From an uncultured Acetobacteraceae bacterium (GTDB lineage Bacteria; Pseudomonadota; Alphaproteobacteria; Acetobacterales; Acetobacteraceae), in NCBI GenBank assembly GCA_903839965.1, contig CAIMEK010000075.1, positions 1 to 7,348 on the forward strand: DNA of 7,348 bases, in the 5' to 3' direction. The position numbers and the translations under genes were made by a program. Of the stretch, positions 1-7,302 are shown piece after piece. The notes under the pieces were generated by a model. It was not told the DNA's origin. It ran no database searches and saw nothing but the letters and a program-made list of their open reading frames with translations. Numbering within the stretch: the stretch's first letter is position 1; each line of letters starts with the position of its first letter.

Positions 1-1164
<1,164 letters not shown>

Positions 1165-1216
1165 GGACTGTCTTCCTTTGGTTCAATCGATCTGAGGGCA
1201 GGCGAGAAGCCGGAAG

Positions 1217-1531
1217 TTACGCGGCCTTCTTTTTGGCAACGCCGCCCTCGATGATCCCCATGATGTCCGACTCTTTCATGATCAACAGGTCTTCGCCGTC
1301 GATCTTGACCTCGGTGCCGGACCATTTGCCGAACAGAATGCGGTCGCCCGCCTTGACGTCGAGCGCGACGAGCTGGCCCTGCTCGTTACGCGCCCCCGGC
1401 CCAACGGCCACGATCTCGCCTTCCATCGGCTTTTCCCTGGCGGTATCGGGGATGATGATGCCGCCCGCGGTCTTCTCGTCGGCATCGAGCCGGCGGACCA
1501 CAACCCGGTCGTGCAAGGGACGGAACTTCAT
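1217..1531 (-). CDS. groES: Co-chaperonin GroES (10 kDa)
   Basis: The 104-residue product is of normal GroES length (95-105). It caps the GroEL ring in the cytosol. The N-terminus MKFRPLHDRVVVRR is the classic GroES beta-barrel start. The flexible mobile loop spans about residues 17-33 (DEKTAGGIIIPDTAREKP), with the hydrophobic GroEL-contacting III tripeptide in place of the E. coli IVL. VGPGARNEQG and the AGDRILFGKWSGTEVKIDGE segment are typical, and the lysine-rich tail ends in AKKKAA. A strong Shine-Dalgarno AGGAGC (1539-1544) lies 7 bases before the ATG at 1531. It is the first gene of the groESL operon, preceded by a CIRCE operator, so it should be heat-inducible through HrcA. Nothing is unusual in the protein. 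Confidence 0.98.
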   Translation of the reverse strand: MKFRPLHDRVVVRRLDADEKTAGGIIIPDTAREKPMEGEIVAVGPGARNEQGQLVALDVKAGDRILFGKWSGTEVKIDGEDLLIMKESDIMGIIEGGVAKKKAA

Positions 1532-1582
1532 TCGGATCGCTCCTGGATATCTATCTGTGAAGCCCCTTCCCCGGGCGCGCTG

Positions 1583-1609
1583 TTAGCACTCCCGGCGAAG
1601 GAGTGCCAG
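1583..1609 (-). promoter_or_regulatory. CIRCE operator (HrcA binding site) upstream of groESL
   Basis: The inverted repeat is TTAGCACTC (1583-1591), a 9-base spacer, then GAGTGCCAG (1601-1609). The canonical CIRCE is TTAGCACTC-N9-GAGTGCTAA, so one arm is perfect and the other matches 7 of 9 (the exceptions are CAG where TAA-type ends are expected). The spacer length is exact. It lies immediately downstream of the predicted -10 box and 52 bases before the groES ATG, where bound HrcA would block initiation. hrcA itself is not in the window. Confidence 0.93.
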
Positions 1610-1610
1610 C

Positions 1611-1640
1611 GATCTAGGTGGTGCCGCCCGCAGAGTCAAG
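1611..1640 (-). promoter_or_regulatory. groESL promoter (housekeeping type, possibly overlapping a heat-shock sigma site)
   Basis: Read on the minus strand, -35 TTGACT (1634-1639) is followed by exactly 17 bases and -10 TAGATC (1611-1616). Shifted by one base it reads CTTGAC (1635-1640) with 17 bases (1618-1634) to CTAGAT (1612-1617). This also resembles the CTTG...CTATAT style of alphaproteobacterial housekeeping and RpoH promoters. The start point would fall near 1604, inside the CIRCE element, which fits HrcA repression. Which sigma factor uses it cannot be decided by eye. Confidence 0.75.
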
Positions 1641-1663
1641 GGCTCGGCAGCAATCTTAGCCGT

Positions 1664-1697
1664 TGAGTGACAATCGACTGAAAACACTCATTTTTTT
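1664..1697 (+). other. Short hairpin followed by T tract in the groES-usg intergenic region
   Basis: TGAGTG (1664-1669) pairs perfectly with CACTCA (1685-1690) across a 15-base loop, followed at once by seven T (1691-1697). The form resembles a weak intrinsic terminator or a leader attenuator on the plus strand. The stem is only 6 bp and half A/T, and no plus-strand gene precedes it, so it may be chance. Confidence 0.25.
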
Positions 1698-1710
1698 CTT
1701 GCACATAGGG

Positions 1711-1795
1711 GTGGTGCCACGACCATCCTGCGCAACCCGGGCGGGCGACCCGGAGTTGTCCGGGGGGCAATGTCTGCCACGTGGCGTCACGACCA
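1711..1795 (+). repeat. Imperfect 15-base direct repeat upstream of usg
   Basis: GTGGTGCCACGACCA (1711-1725) recurs as GTGGCGTCACGACCA (1781-1795), 13 of 15 identical, with starts exactly 70 bases apart. Both copies lie in the usg upstream region. They could be paired protein-binding sites or a decayed duplication; no known operator is recognised. Confidence 0.35.
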
Positions 1796-1821
1796 GGCAG
1801 ATACAAGTTGTGGAGGCAAGC

Positions 1822-2094
1822 ATGGCCCACGAGACCGCGTTGCAGAAACAATTGCGTGGATACCGCCTGACCACGGCGGAAATCCTCTACCACATGCCCG
1901 ACCATCCGGCGGTGCTGCAGTCTTACATCTGGCAGGAACTCGACATCGCGCCGCGCTATCCCGTGCTGCAGAAGTTCCTCGATTTCTGGAGCCGCGAAAT
2001 CGAGGGCCGGCTGCATTCCGTCCGCATCGCCTCGGTCGGGCTGATCCAGCCGGTCCGCTGGGGCCATGCCGACCATTTGATGCACCTGCAGTGA
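1822..2094 (+). CDS. usg: Usg-family protein (function unknown)
   Basis: The 90-residue soluble protein is recognised as the alphaproteobacterial Usg-like family (Pfam Usg), whose function is not established. Hallmarks in order are LRGYRLTTAEILYHMPDHP (about residues 10-28), a YIWQELDIAPRYP segment, KFLDFWSREIEG, and LHSVRIAS followed by a C-terminal segment with IQPVRW. The ATG at 1822 is chosen because GGAGG (1812-1816) sits 5 bases upstream and because family members begin close to this point. An in-frame TTG at 1663 would add 53 residues with no family resemblance. The gene is divergent from groESL; the 181 bases between the groESL -35 and this start hold a small hairpin with a T tract and an imperfect 15-base direct repeat, but no convincing promoter. 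It is followed by 113 bases before ctaA. No signal peptide or membrane segment is seen. Confidence 0.88.
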   Translation: MAHETALQKQLRGYRLTTAEILYHMPDHPAVLQSYIWQELDIAPRYPVLQKFLDFWSREIEGRLHSVRIASVGLIQPVRWGHADHLMHLQ

Positions 2095-2171
2095 GGCGGT
2101 ACGGAACCCCTCCGACGGCGTGATCGCCGCCGGCGCGAGCCGCCGTTTCGGCGGTAATCCGGCGCGATGCG

Positions 2172-2200
2172 TTGGTGACCGGGCCCGCGCCGCCTATATG
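2172..2200 (+). promoter_or_regulatory. Putative promoter of ctaA giving a leaderless transcript
   Basis: TTGGTG (2172-2177) is followed by exactly 17 bases and TATATG (2195-2200; also CTATAT at 2194-2199, the alphaproteobacterial -10 form). The ctaA ATG at 2208 begins 7 bases after the -10 box, which is where transcription would start. No Shine-Dalgarno sequence precedes that ATG. The arrangement therefore predicts an mRNA beginning at or within a base or two of the start codon. The -35 is only moderately close to consensus. Confidence 0.5.
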
Positions 2201-2207
2201 CTGGCGC

Positions 2208-3287
2208 ATGCCCTTCGACGTCAGGGACTTCCCCGCGCCCGGCACCGCCGAGCCCGCAGCGACCCGGCGCAACCGCCGCCTGGTGGCGCTGTGGCTGTTC
2301 TCGGTCTGCGGCATGATCCTGGTGATGATCGGCCTGGGCGGCGCGACCCGGCTGACCGGGTCCGGCCTGTCGATCATGGAATGGGCGCCGTTGCGGGGCG
2401 CGCTGCCGCCGCTCTCGGAAGCCGAGTGGCAGCGGCTGTACGCGCTGTACCAACAGATTCCCCAATACGCCCTGCTGAACGAGGGCTTCGGCCTGGCCGG
2501 CTTCAAGCACATCTTCTGGCTGGAATACGTCCATCGCCTGTGGGGCCGGCTGATCGGGCTCGCCTTCCTGGCGCCGCTCGTAGGGCTGTGGTGGCGCGGC
2601 GCCATCGAACGGCGGCTGCGGCCCCGCCTGCTGCTGCTGTTCGCCCTCGGCGGGCTGCAGGGCGCGGTCGGCTGGTTCATGGTGGCGTCCGGCTTCTTCC
2701 CCGAGAGCACCGCCGTCTCGCCGTACCGGCTGGTGGTGCACCTCGCCCTGGCGTTGCTGCTGTACGCCGCCCTGCTGTGGACCGGCCTGGCGGCGCTGCG
2801 GCCATCGCCCGCCCCCGCCGCTCTGCCGGCGCTGCGCCGCGCCGTGCTGGCCTGCTGCACCCTCACGGCGCTGACCATCCTGGCCGGCGGCTTCGTGGCC
2901 GGGCTGAAGGCCGGCCTCACCTACAACACGTTTCCGCTGATGGACGGGCGGCTCGTTCCCGCGGGCTACGCCGACCTGCATCCGTTCCTGCGCAACCTGA
3001 CCGAAAACATCGCCGCCGTGCAATTCGACCACCGCCTGCTCGCCGCCCTCACCCTGCTGGCGGTGCTGGCCACCGTGGCCTGGGGCGCCAGGCGCGCGCG
3101 TCCGCCGGTGCGCTTCGCCCTGCTGGCGCTCGGCGGCGCGGTGGCAGTGCAGTTCACGCTCGGGGTCGCTACCCTGCTGGCCGTCGTTGCGGTAACACTC
3201 GCCACCGCGCATCAGGTGATGGCTGTGCTGGTGCTGACCGCCGCCCTGGTGACACTGCACACGATCGGCCCGGAGCGCCCCACATGA
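2208..3287 (+). CDS. ctaA: Haem A synthase CtaA
   Basis: The inner-membrane enzyme oxidises the C8 methyl group of haem O to the formyl group of haem A, the cofactor of aa3-type cytochrome oxidase. The 359-residue product has eight hydrophobic segments in two four-helix halves. Signature pieces are GGATRLTGSGLSIMEW (44-59) after helix 1, with E106 and H109 in LEYVHR, H178 in VVHLAL, H275 in QFDHR and H335 in TAHQV; these four histidines are the expected haem ligands and all are present. KAGLTYNTFPLMDG (235-248) is also typical. The ATG at 2208 is chosen because the only upstream in-frame option, a TTG at 2172, adds a non-hydrophobic stretch that overlaps the promoter. The stop overlaps the kinase start by 4 bases (ATGA, 3284-3287), so downstream translation is probably coupled. 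No ctaB or cox gene is in the window. Confidence 0.95.
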   Translation: MPFDVRDFPAPGTAEPAATRRNRRLVALWLFSVCGMILVMIGLGGATRLTGSGLSIMEWAPLRGALPPLSEAEWQRLYALYQQIPQYALLNEGFGLAGFKHIFWLEYVHRLWGRLIGLAFLAPLVGLWWRGAIERRLRPRLLLLFALGGLQGAVGWFMVASGFFPESTAVSPYRLVVHLALALLLYAALLWTGLAALRPSPAPAALPALRRAVLACCTLTALTILAGGFVAGLKAGLTYNTFPLMDGRLVPAGYADLHPFLRNLTENIAAVQFDHRLLAALTLLAVLATVAWGARRARPPVRFALLALGGAVAVQFTLGVATLLAVVAVTLATAHQVMAVLVLTAALVTLHTIGPERPT

Positions 3288-4366
3288 CCGAGAATGCGAA
3301 CGGCGTGGGCTTCGGCGCCTTCGATGCCGACCGCCGCCTGCGCGCCCATACCGGCGGCCTCGCGCGCCTGCTCGGCCTGCCCGCCGAAGCGCTGGCCCAC
3401 GGGGGCGACCTAATGTGCCTGCTCGGCGAGTTGACCGGGGAAGCGGCGCCCACCCCCCCCTGCGCCCTGCAGCGCCGCACCGCCGACGGCCGCCTGCTCG
3501 CCGTGTCCGTCGCGCCGCTGTCGGACGGCGGCTGGGCGCTCCAGGCAGCCGACATCACCGGCGTGCGCGCCACCGCCAGGGCGCTGCAGGACGCGCGCGA
3601 CGCCGCCCAGGCTGGCGCGCTTGCGCGGGCGCGGTTCCTGACCACCATGAACCACGAGTTGCGCACGCCGCTGAACGCGGTGATCGGCTTCGCCGAAACG
3701 CTGGCGCAGGACGCGGTGCGGCCGGGACACCGGCCCGATCCCAGTGAGACCGAGGAGTTCGCCCTGCACATCCTCAATGCCGGGCGGCACCTGCTGACGC
3801 TGATCGACGACCTGCTCGACCTGGTGCGCCTCGATGCCGGCAGCTACGAGCTGGCCGCCGACACGGTGGACGTCGCCTATCTGGTGCAATCCGCAGTGCG
3901 CGGCGCGAAGGAGGCCGCCGGGAAAGCGGATCTGACGCTGACCGGCCGCGACAATACCGGAGCGGTCCGGCTCAGGGCCGACGAGCGCCGGTTGCGCCGG
4001 CTGCTCGGCCACCTGCTCTCCAACGCCATCAGGTTCACCCCCATCAGCGGCGCCATCTCCGTCACCGCTGCGCCGGACGTGGCCGGCGGCGTGCGGATCG
4101 AGGTGCGCGATACCGGCGTCGGCATGGCCGCCGCCGACATCGAACGCGTCCTGTCGCCGATCGACCAGCCCGGCGCCGGGCTCGCCCACCGTTCCGGGGG
4201 CGCCGGCTTCGGGCTGCGCCTCAGCCGCGCCATCGCCGAAGCGCATGGCGGGGCGCTGCTGATCGACAGCGCGCCGGGCCGCGGCACCGTGGCGACCCTG
4301 CTGCTGCCCCGCGAGCGCCTGCTCGAATCCTCCCCGTCCCTCCAGCTTGCCCAGGAACCGCCATGA
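3284..4366 (+). CDS. Soluble PAS-like sensor histidine kinase
   Basis: The 360-residue cytoplasmic kinase should autophosphorylate on histidine and pass phosphate to a response regulator, none of which is encoded here. Residues ~8-92 look like a divergent PAS sensor (DADRRLRAHTGGLARLLG...LSDGGWALQAADITG). A helical linker (~95-115) leads to the HisKA domain with H-box FLTTMNHELRTPLNAVIGFAE (phosphoacceptor H124). The HATPase domain has N-box LLGHLLSNAIRFT (N247), G1 VRDTGVGM (D276, G278) and G2 SGGAGFGLRLSRAIAEAHGG (~304-323). The F-box normally reading F-x-P-F is replaced by LSPIDQPG. No membrane segment or signal peptide is visible. The start at 3284 follows from the ATGA overlap with ctaA; the frame is open far upstream, but that part is antisense-like shadow of ctaA. 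The stop overlaps the tldD start, again ATGA (4363-4366). Ligand and partner are unknown; a redox, haem or oxygen cue is a guess from the ctaA linkage. Confidence 0.88.
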   Translation: MTENANGVGFGAFDADRRLRAHTGGLARLLGLPAEALAHGGDLMCLLGELTGEAAPTPPCALQRRTADGRLLAVSVAPLSDGGWALQAADITGVRATARALQDARDAAQAGALARARFLTTMNHELRTPLNAVIGFAETLAQDAVRPGHRPDPSETEEFALHILNAGRHLLTLIDDLLDLVRLDAGSYELAADTVDVAYLVQSAVRGAKEAAGKADLTLTGRDNTGAVRLRADERRLRRLLGHLLSNAIRFTPISGAISVTAAPDVAGGVRIEVRDTGVGMAAADIERVLSPIDQPGAGLAHRSGGAGFGLRLSRAIAEAHGGALLIDSAPGRGTVATLLLPRERLLESSPSLQLAQEPP

Positions 4367-5823
4367 CGGACGCATCCGCCCTCGCCACCCCGCTCGCCGT
4401 CACCGACCGGCTGTTCTTCGAACGCGACGGCGCCACGCTGGACCGCGACGGCGCCGTGGGCCTCACGCGCTCGTCGCTGGCCGCCAGCGACGACGGCGAA
4501 CTGTTCCTGGAATACCAGGAGAGCGAATCGATCAACCTGGACGACGGCCACATCCGCAGCGCCGGCTTCGACACCACGCTCGGCTTCGGCCTGCGCGCCG
4601 TCGCCGGCGAGGCCACCGGCTACGCGCATTCCGGGGAACTCAGCGAGGCGGCCCTGCAACGCGCCGCCGCCACCGTCAGCGCGGTGGCCGCCGGCCATTC
4701 CGGCACCCAGGCCGAGCCGCCGCGCGCCACCAACGCGCGCCTCTACTCCGACGCCAATCCGCTGGCCGGCACCGAGTTCGGCAAGCGCACCTCGCTGCTG
4801 GCCGAAATCGACGCCTACGCGCGCGGGCGCGACCCGCGGGTGAAACAGGTGATGGCCTCCCTCGGCGGCTCCTGGCAGGCCGTGCAGATCATCCGCGCCG
4901 ATGCCAGCCGGGTGGCCGACCTGCGCCCGCTGGTGCGCCTGAACATTTCCGTCGTGGTCGAACAGAACGGCCGGCGCGAAACCGGCAGCTACGGCTACGG
5001 CGGCCGCTTCGATTACAGCCAGATCCTCGCCGATGCGCAGTGGCGCGCCGCGGTGGACGAGGCGCTGCGCCAGGCCTTCGTCAATCTCGACAGCCAGCCC
5101 GCCCCGGCCGGGGAGATGGAAGTGGTGCTGGGGCCGGGATGGCCCGGCATCCTGCTGCACGAAGCGATCGGCCACGGGCTGGAAGGCGACTTCACCCGCA
5201 AGAAAACCTCCGCCTTCGCCGACCTGCTCGGCCAGCGCATCGCCGTCCCCGGCGTGAACGTGGTCGACGACGGCACGCTGGCGGACCGGCGCGGCAGCCT
5301 GACCGTGGACGACGAGGGCACGCCGACCAGCCGCACCGTGCTGATCGAGGACGGCATCCTGCGCGGCTTCCTGCAGGACCGGCTGAACGCCCGGCTCAGC
5401 GGCGTGCGCGCCACCGGCAACGGACGCCGCCAGTCGTATGCCCACGCGCCGATGCCGCGCATGACCAACACCATCATGCTGGGCGGCCCGCACCACCCCG
5501 AGGAAATGATCCGCTCGGTGCAGCGCGGCCTCTACGCGGTGAATTTCGGCGGCGGCCAGGTGGACATCACCTCGGGCAAGTTCGTGTTCTCCGCCAGCGA
5601 GGCCTACCTGATCGAGGACGGCCGCGTCACCGCCCCGGTGAAGGGCGCCACCCTGATCGGCAACGGCCCGGACGCGCTGACCAAGGTCGAGATGATCGGC
5701 AACGACATGGCGCTCGACCCCGGCATCGGCACCTGCGGCAAGAACGGCCAGGGCGTGCCGGTGGGCGTCGGCCAGCCCACGCTGAAACTGACCGGGCTGA
5801 CCGTGGGCGGCACCGCGGCGTGA
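4363..5823 (+). CDS. tldD: Metalloprotease TldD
   Basis: The 486-residue product matches the usual ~480 residues of TldD, the catalytic half of the cytosolic TldD-TldE (PmbA) zinc protease that cleaves unstructured peptides, including microcin B17 precursor and the CcdA antitoxin in E. coli. The HExxxH site is HEAIGHGLEGDF (H266, E267, H271). The third zinc ligand is C458 in GTCGKNGQGVPVGVGQP, matching the family pattern, and the protein ends in the family's LTVGGT motif. GRRQSYAHAPMPRMTNT (354-370) is also conserved. All catalytic residues are present. The start overlaps the kinase stop by 4 bases, implying coupling. TldE/PmbA is not in the window. In many alphaproteobacteria tldD lies just upstream of cytochrome oxidase subunit genes (recalled, not checked); here ctaA is on its upstream side instead. 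Confidence 0.97.
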   Translation: MTDASALATPLAVTDRLFFERDGATLDRDGAVGLTRSSLAASDDGELFLEYQESESINLDDGHIRSAGFDTTLGFGLRAVAGEATGYAHSGELSEAALQRAAATVSAVAAGHSGTQAEPPRATNARLYSDANPLAGTEFGKRTSLLAEIDAYARGRDPRVKQVMASLGGSWQAVQIIRADASRVADLRPLVRLNISVVVEQNGRRETGSYGYGGRFDYSQILADAQWRAAVDEALRQAFVNLDSQPAPAGEMEVVLGPGWPGILLHEAIGHGLEGDFTRKKTSAFADLLGQRIAVPGVNVVDDGTLADRRGSLTVDDEGTPTSRTVLIEDGILRGFLQDRLNARLSGVRATGNGRRQSYAHAPMPRMTNTIMLGGPHHPEEMIRSVQRGLYAVNFGGGQVDITSGKFVFSASEAYLIEDGRVTAPVKGATLIGNGPDALTKVEMIGNDMALDPGIGTCGKNGQGVPVGVGQPTLKLTGLTVGGTAA

Positions 5824-5827
5824 GGCC

Positions 5828-6283
5828 ATGACGCCCCGGCTGGCCCGCCCGGACGAAGCCGCCGCCGTGGCCGTGCTGGTCGAGCGCGCCTATTTGCCCT
5901 GGGTCGCGGCGATCGGCCGCCGCCCCGCTCCGATGGACGACGACTACGCGCCCCACATCGCCGCCGGCGAGGTCTGGGTGCTGGCGGACGCGGCCGGCAT
6001 CGGCGCGCTGTGCGTGCTGATCGAGGCGCCCGACCACCTGCTGCTGGACAACGTGGCGGTCGATCCCTCCCGGCAGGGACAGGGACTGGGCCGGGCGATG
6101 ATCGCCCATGCCGAAGCGGTGGCCCGCACCCGCGGCCATGCCGAGCTTCGGCTGTTCACCAATGTGCTGATGCAACGCAACATCGACCTCTACCGGCGGC
6201 TGGGCTTCGCCGAAACCCACCGTGCCCGGGTCGGCGAACACTGCCGCGTATTCATGGTGAAACGCTTGCGCGACGAAACCTGA
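5828..6283 (+). CDS. GNAT-family N-acetyltransferase
   Basis: The 151-residue single-domain protein should transfer acetyl from acetyl-CoA to an amine of unknown identity. Acetyl-CoA binding motif A is LDNVAVDPSRQGQGLGRAMI (73-92), with the pyrophosphate loop Q83-G-Q-G-L-G88. Motif B is present as LYRRLGFAET (121-130), whose tyrosine is typically the general acid. The N-terminus MTPRLARPDEAAAVAVLVERAY is the usual GNAT first strand and helix. The ATG lies 4 bases after the tldD stop; TGAGG across the tldD stop codon could serve as a close ribosome site, so the gene is probably read from the tldD transcript. No motif identifies RimI or another named acetyltransferase. Substrate unknown. Confidence 0.9.
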   Translation: MTPRLARPDEAAAVAVLVERAYLPWVAAIGRRPAPMDDDYAPHIAAGEVWVLADAAGIGALCVLIEAPDHLLLDNVAVDPSRQGQGLGRAMIAHAEAVARTRGHAELRLFTNVLMQRNIDLYRRLGFAETHRARVGEHCRVFMVKRLRDET

Positions 6284-6364
6284 CGGCCCGGGCGATGGCT
6301 GCCTAGACCCCTTCGGAGAGCTATCCGTCTTCCCGAAACGGCGTCGCTGGCCGAATCTGGCGCC

Positions 6365-7204
6365 ATGTTGCCGCTGCCCGTCCTGCTGGCCGTGCTGCTT
6401 GGCGCCGCGCTGCACGCGGCCTGGAACGTCGGCGTGCGCGCCGGCGGCGACCGGCGGCGGGAAACCGCGCTGGTGGTGGTGGGCGCGGCCGCGCTGTCGG
6501 CCCTCACGCTGCCCTTCCTGCCGCTGCCGCGCCCCGCGGCCTGGCCCTACCTGGCCACCTCGGCAACGGTGCATGTCGGCTACTTCTGGCTGCTCGCGGC
6601 CGCCTACACCCGCGGTTCGGTGGCGCTGGCCTATCCGCTCATGCGCGGGGCGGCGCCGGCACTGACCGCGGTGGCGGCCTGGCTGGTGCTGGGCGAACAC
6701 CTGCCGCCCCTGGGCTGGCTCGGCATCGGCGCGGTCTGCGGCGGCGTGCTGCTGATGGCACGCGGACGGCGCACCGTCGGCGAAGCCGCGGCCGCGCGAA
6801 TGGCCCTGGCGAACGCCCTGGTGATCGCGGCCTATACCCTGGTGGACGGCGTCGGCGTGCGCGCCAGCGAAACCCCGCTGGCCTACACGATGTGGCTGTT
6901 CCTGCTCACCACGATACCGACCCTGCTGGCGCTGCAATACCGCCGCGGCTGGACGGCCTGGCGCACCACCGCCCCGGAATGCCTGCGCGCGCTAGGCGCC
7001 GGCGCCTGCTCGATCGGCAGCTACGCCCTCGCCCTGTGGGCAATGACCCGGGCACCGGTGGCGCCAGTGGCCGCGCTGCGCGAAACCGCGATGCTGTTCG
7101 GCCTGGTGCTGGCCCGCATCTTCCTCGGCGAACACCCCGGCCCCCGCCGCTGGGCCGCCGCCGCCACCATCGCCGCCGGCGCGATGCTGCTGCGGTTGGC
7201 ATAA
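6365..7204 (+). CDS. EamA/DMT-superfamily membrane transporter
   Basis: The 279-residue inner-membrane protein has about nine to ten hydrophobic helices in two EamA repeats, the normal size for drug/metabolite transporters. The first repeat covers about residues 3-132 and contains LAYPLMRGAAPALTAVAAW and LGEHLPPLGWLGIGAV. The second, about 145-278, carries the matching ALRETAMLFGLVLARIFLGE followed by a final helix. The repeated 'LGE' plus amphipathic turn is characteristic of the family. Substrate cannot be told from sequence; members export amino acids, metabolites or drugs. The ATG at 6365 lacks a Shine-Dalgarno sequence. It lies 81 bases after the GNAT stop, so it may have its own promoter, but I find no convincing one; a leaderless start is possible. 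No terminator is evident between the two genes. Confidence 0.9.
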   Translation: MLPLPVLLAVLLGAALHAAWNVGVRAGGDRRRETALVVVGAAALSALTLPFLPLPRPAAWPYLATSATVHVGYFWLLAAAYTRGSVALAYPLMRGAAPALTAVAAWLVLGEHLPPLGWLGIGAVCGGVLLMARGRRTVGEAAAARMALANALVIAAYTLVDGVGVRASETPLAYTMWLFLLTTIPTLLALQYRRGWTAWRTTAPECLRALGAGACSIGSYALALWAMTRAPVAPVAALRETAMLFGLVLARIFLGEHPGPRRWAAAATIAAGAMLLRLA

Positions 7205-7279
7205 GCAAGGAAGGCCAGGGCTCCGCCCCATAGGCACTAAAATAGGCTTTGACGCGGCTCGGCGGGGTACGATTCATCG

Positions 7280-7302
7280 CGAAGATGCATCAGACATCTT
7301 CG
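7280..7302 (+). repeat. Perfect inverted repeat covering a start codon
   Basis: CGAAGATG (7280-7287) and CATCTTCG (7295-7302) are perfect complements separated by a 7-base loop. The ATG at 7285 lies inside the left arm, so an mRNA hairpin would bury the start codon. It could equally be a protein-binding palindrome or chance. Confidence 0.5.

Noticed and set aside
1699..1727. Possible usg promoter TTGCAC with a downstream -10
   Set aside because: At proper spacing the -10 position reads ACCATC or similar, too far from consensus to claim.
1663..1821. Upstream TTG start adding 53 residues to usg
   Set aside because: The added residues do not resemble the Usg family, and a good Shine-Dalgarno (GGAGG) precedes the ATG at 1822.
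2172..2207. TTG start adding 12 residues to CtaA
   Set aside because: It overlaps the likely promoter and adds no family-like sequence; no ribosome site precedes it.
1956..3260. Long minus-strand open frames of 434 and 377 residues opposite usg and ctaA
   Set aside because: Glutamine/arginine/glycine-rich shadow translations typical of high-GC antisense frames, with no recognisable domain.
2120..3283. In-frame 388-codon upstream extension of the histidine kinase
   Set aside because: It lies over ctaA in another frame, is arginine/alanine/proline-rich low-complexity sequence, and ctaA is unmistakable with all four haem histidines. The ATG at 3284 with the ATGA overlap is the sensible start.
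3877..5829. 650-residue minus-strand open frame opposite the kinase and tldD
   Set aside because: It mirrors the high-GC codon positions of genuine genes, has no domain signal and no promoter or ribosome site.
4347..5831. 494-residue plus-strand frame overlapping tldD in another phase
   Set aside because: Arginine-rich out-of-frame translation; the tldD frame carries the complete HExxxH and cysteine ligands.
5627..6937. 436-residue minus-strand frame opposite tldD, GNAT and transporter genes
   Set aside because: Repetitive Q/G/R/H composition of a high-GC shadow frame.
7214..7230. Possible terminator after the transporter (GGGC-TCC-GCCC)
   Set aside because: Only a 4-bp stem with a 3-base loop and no T tract.
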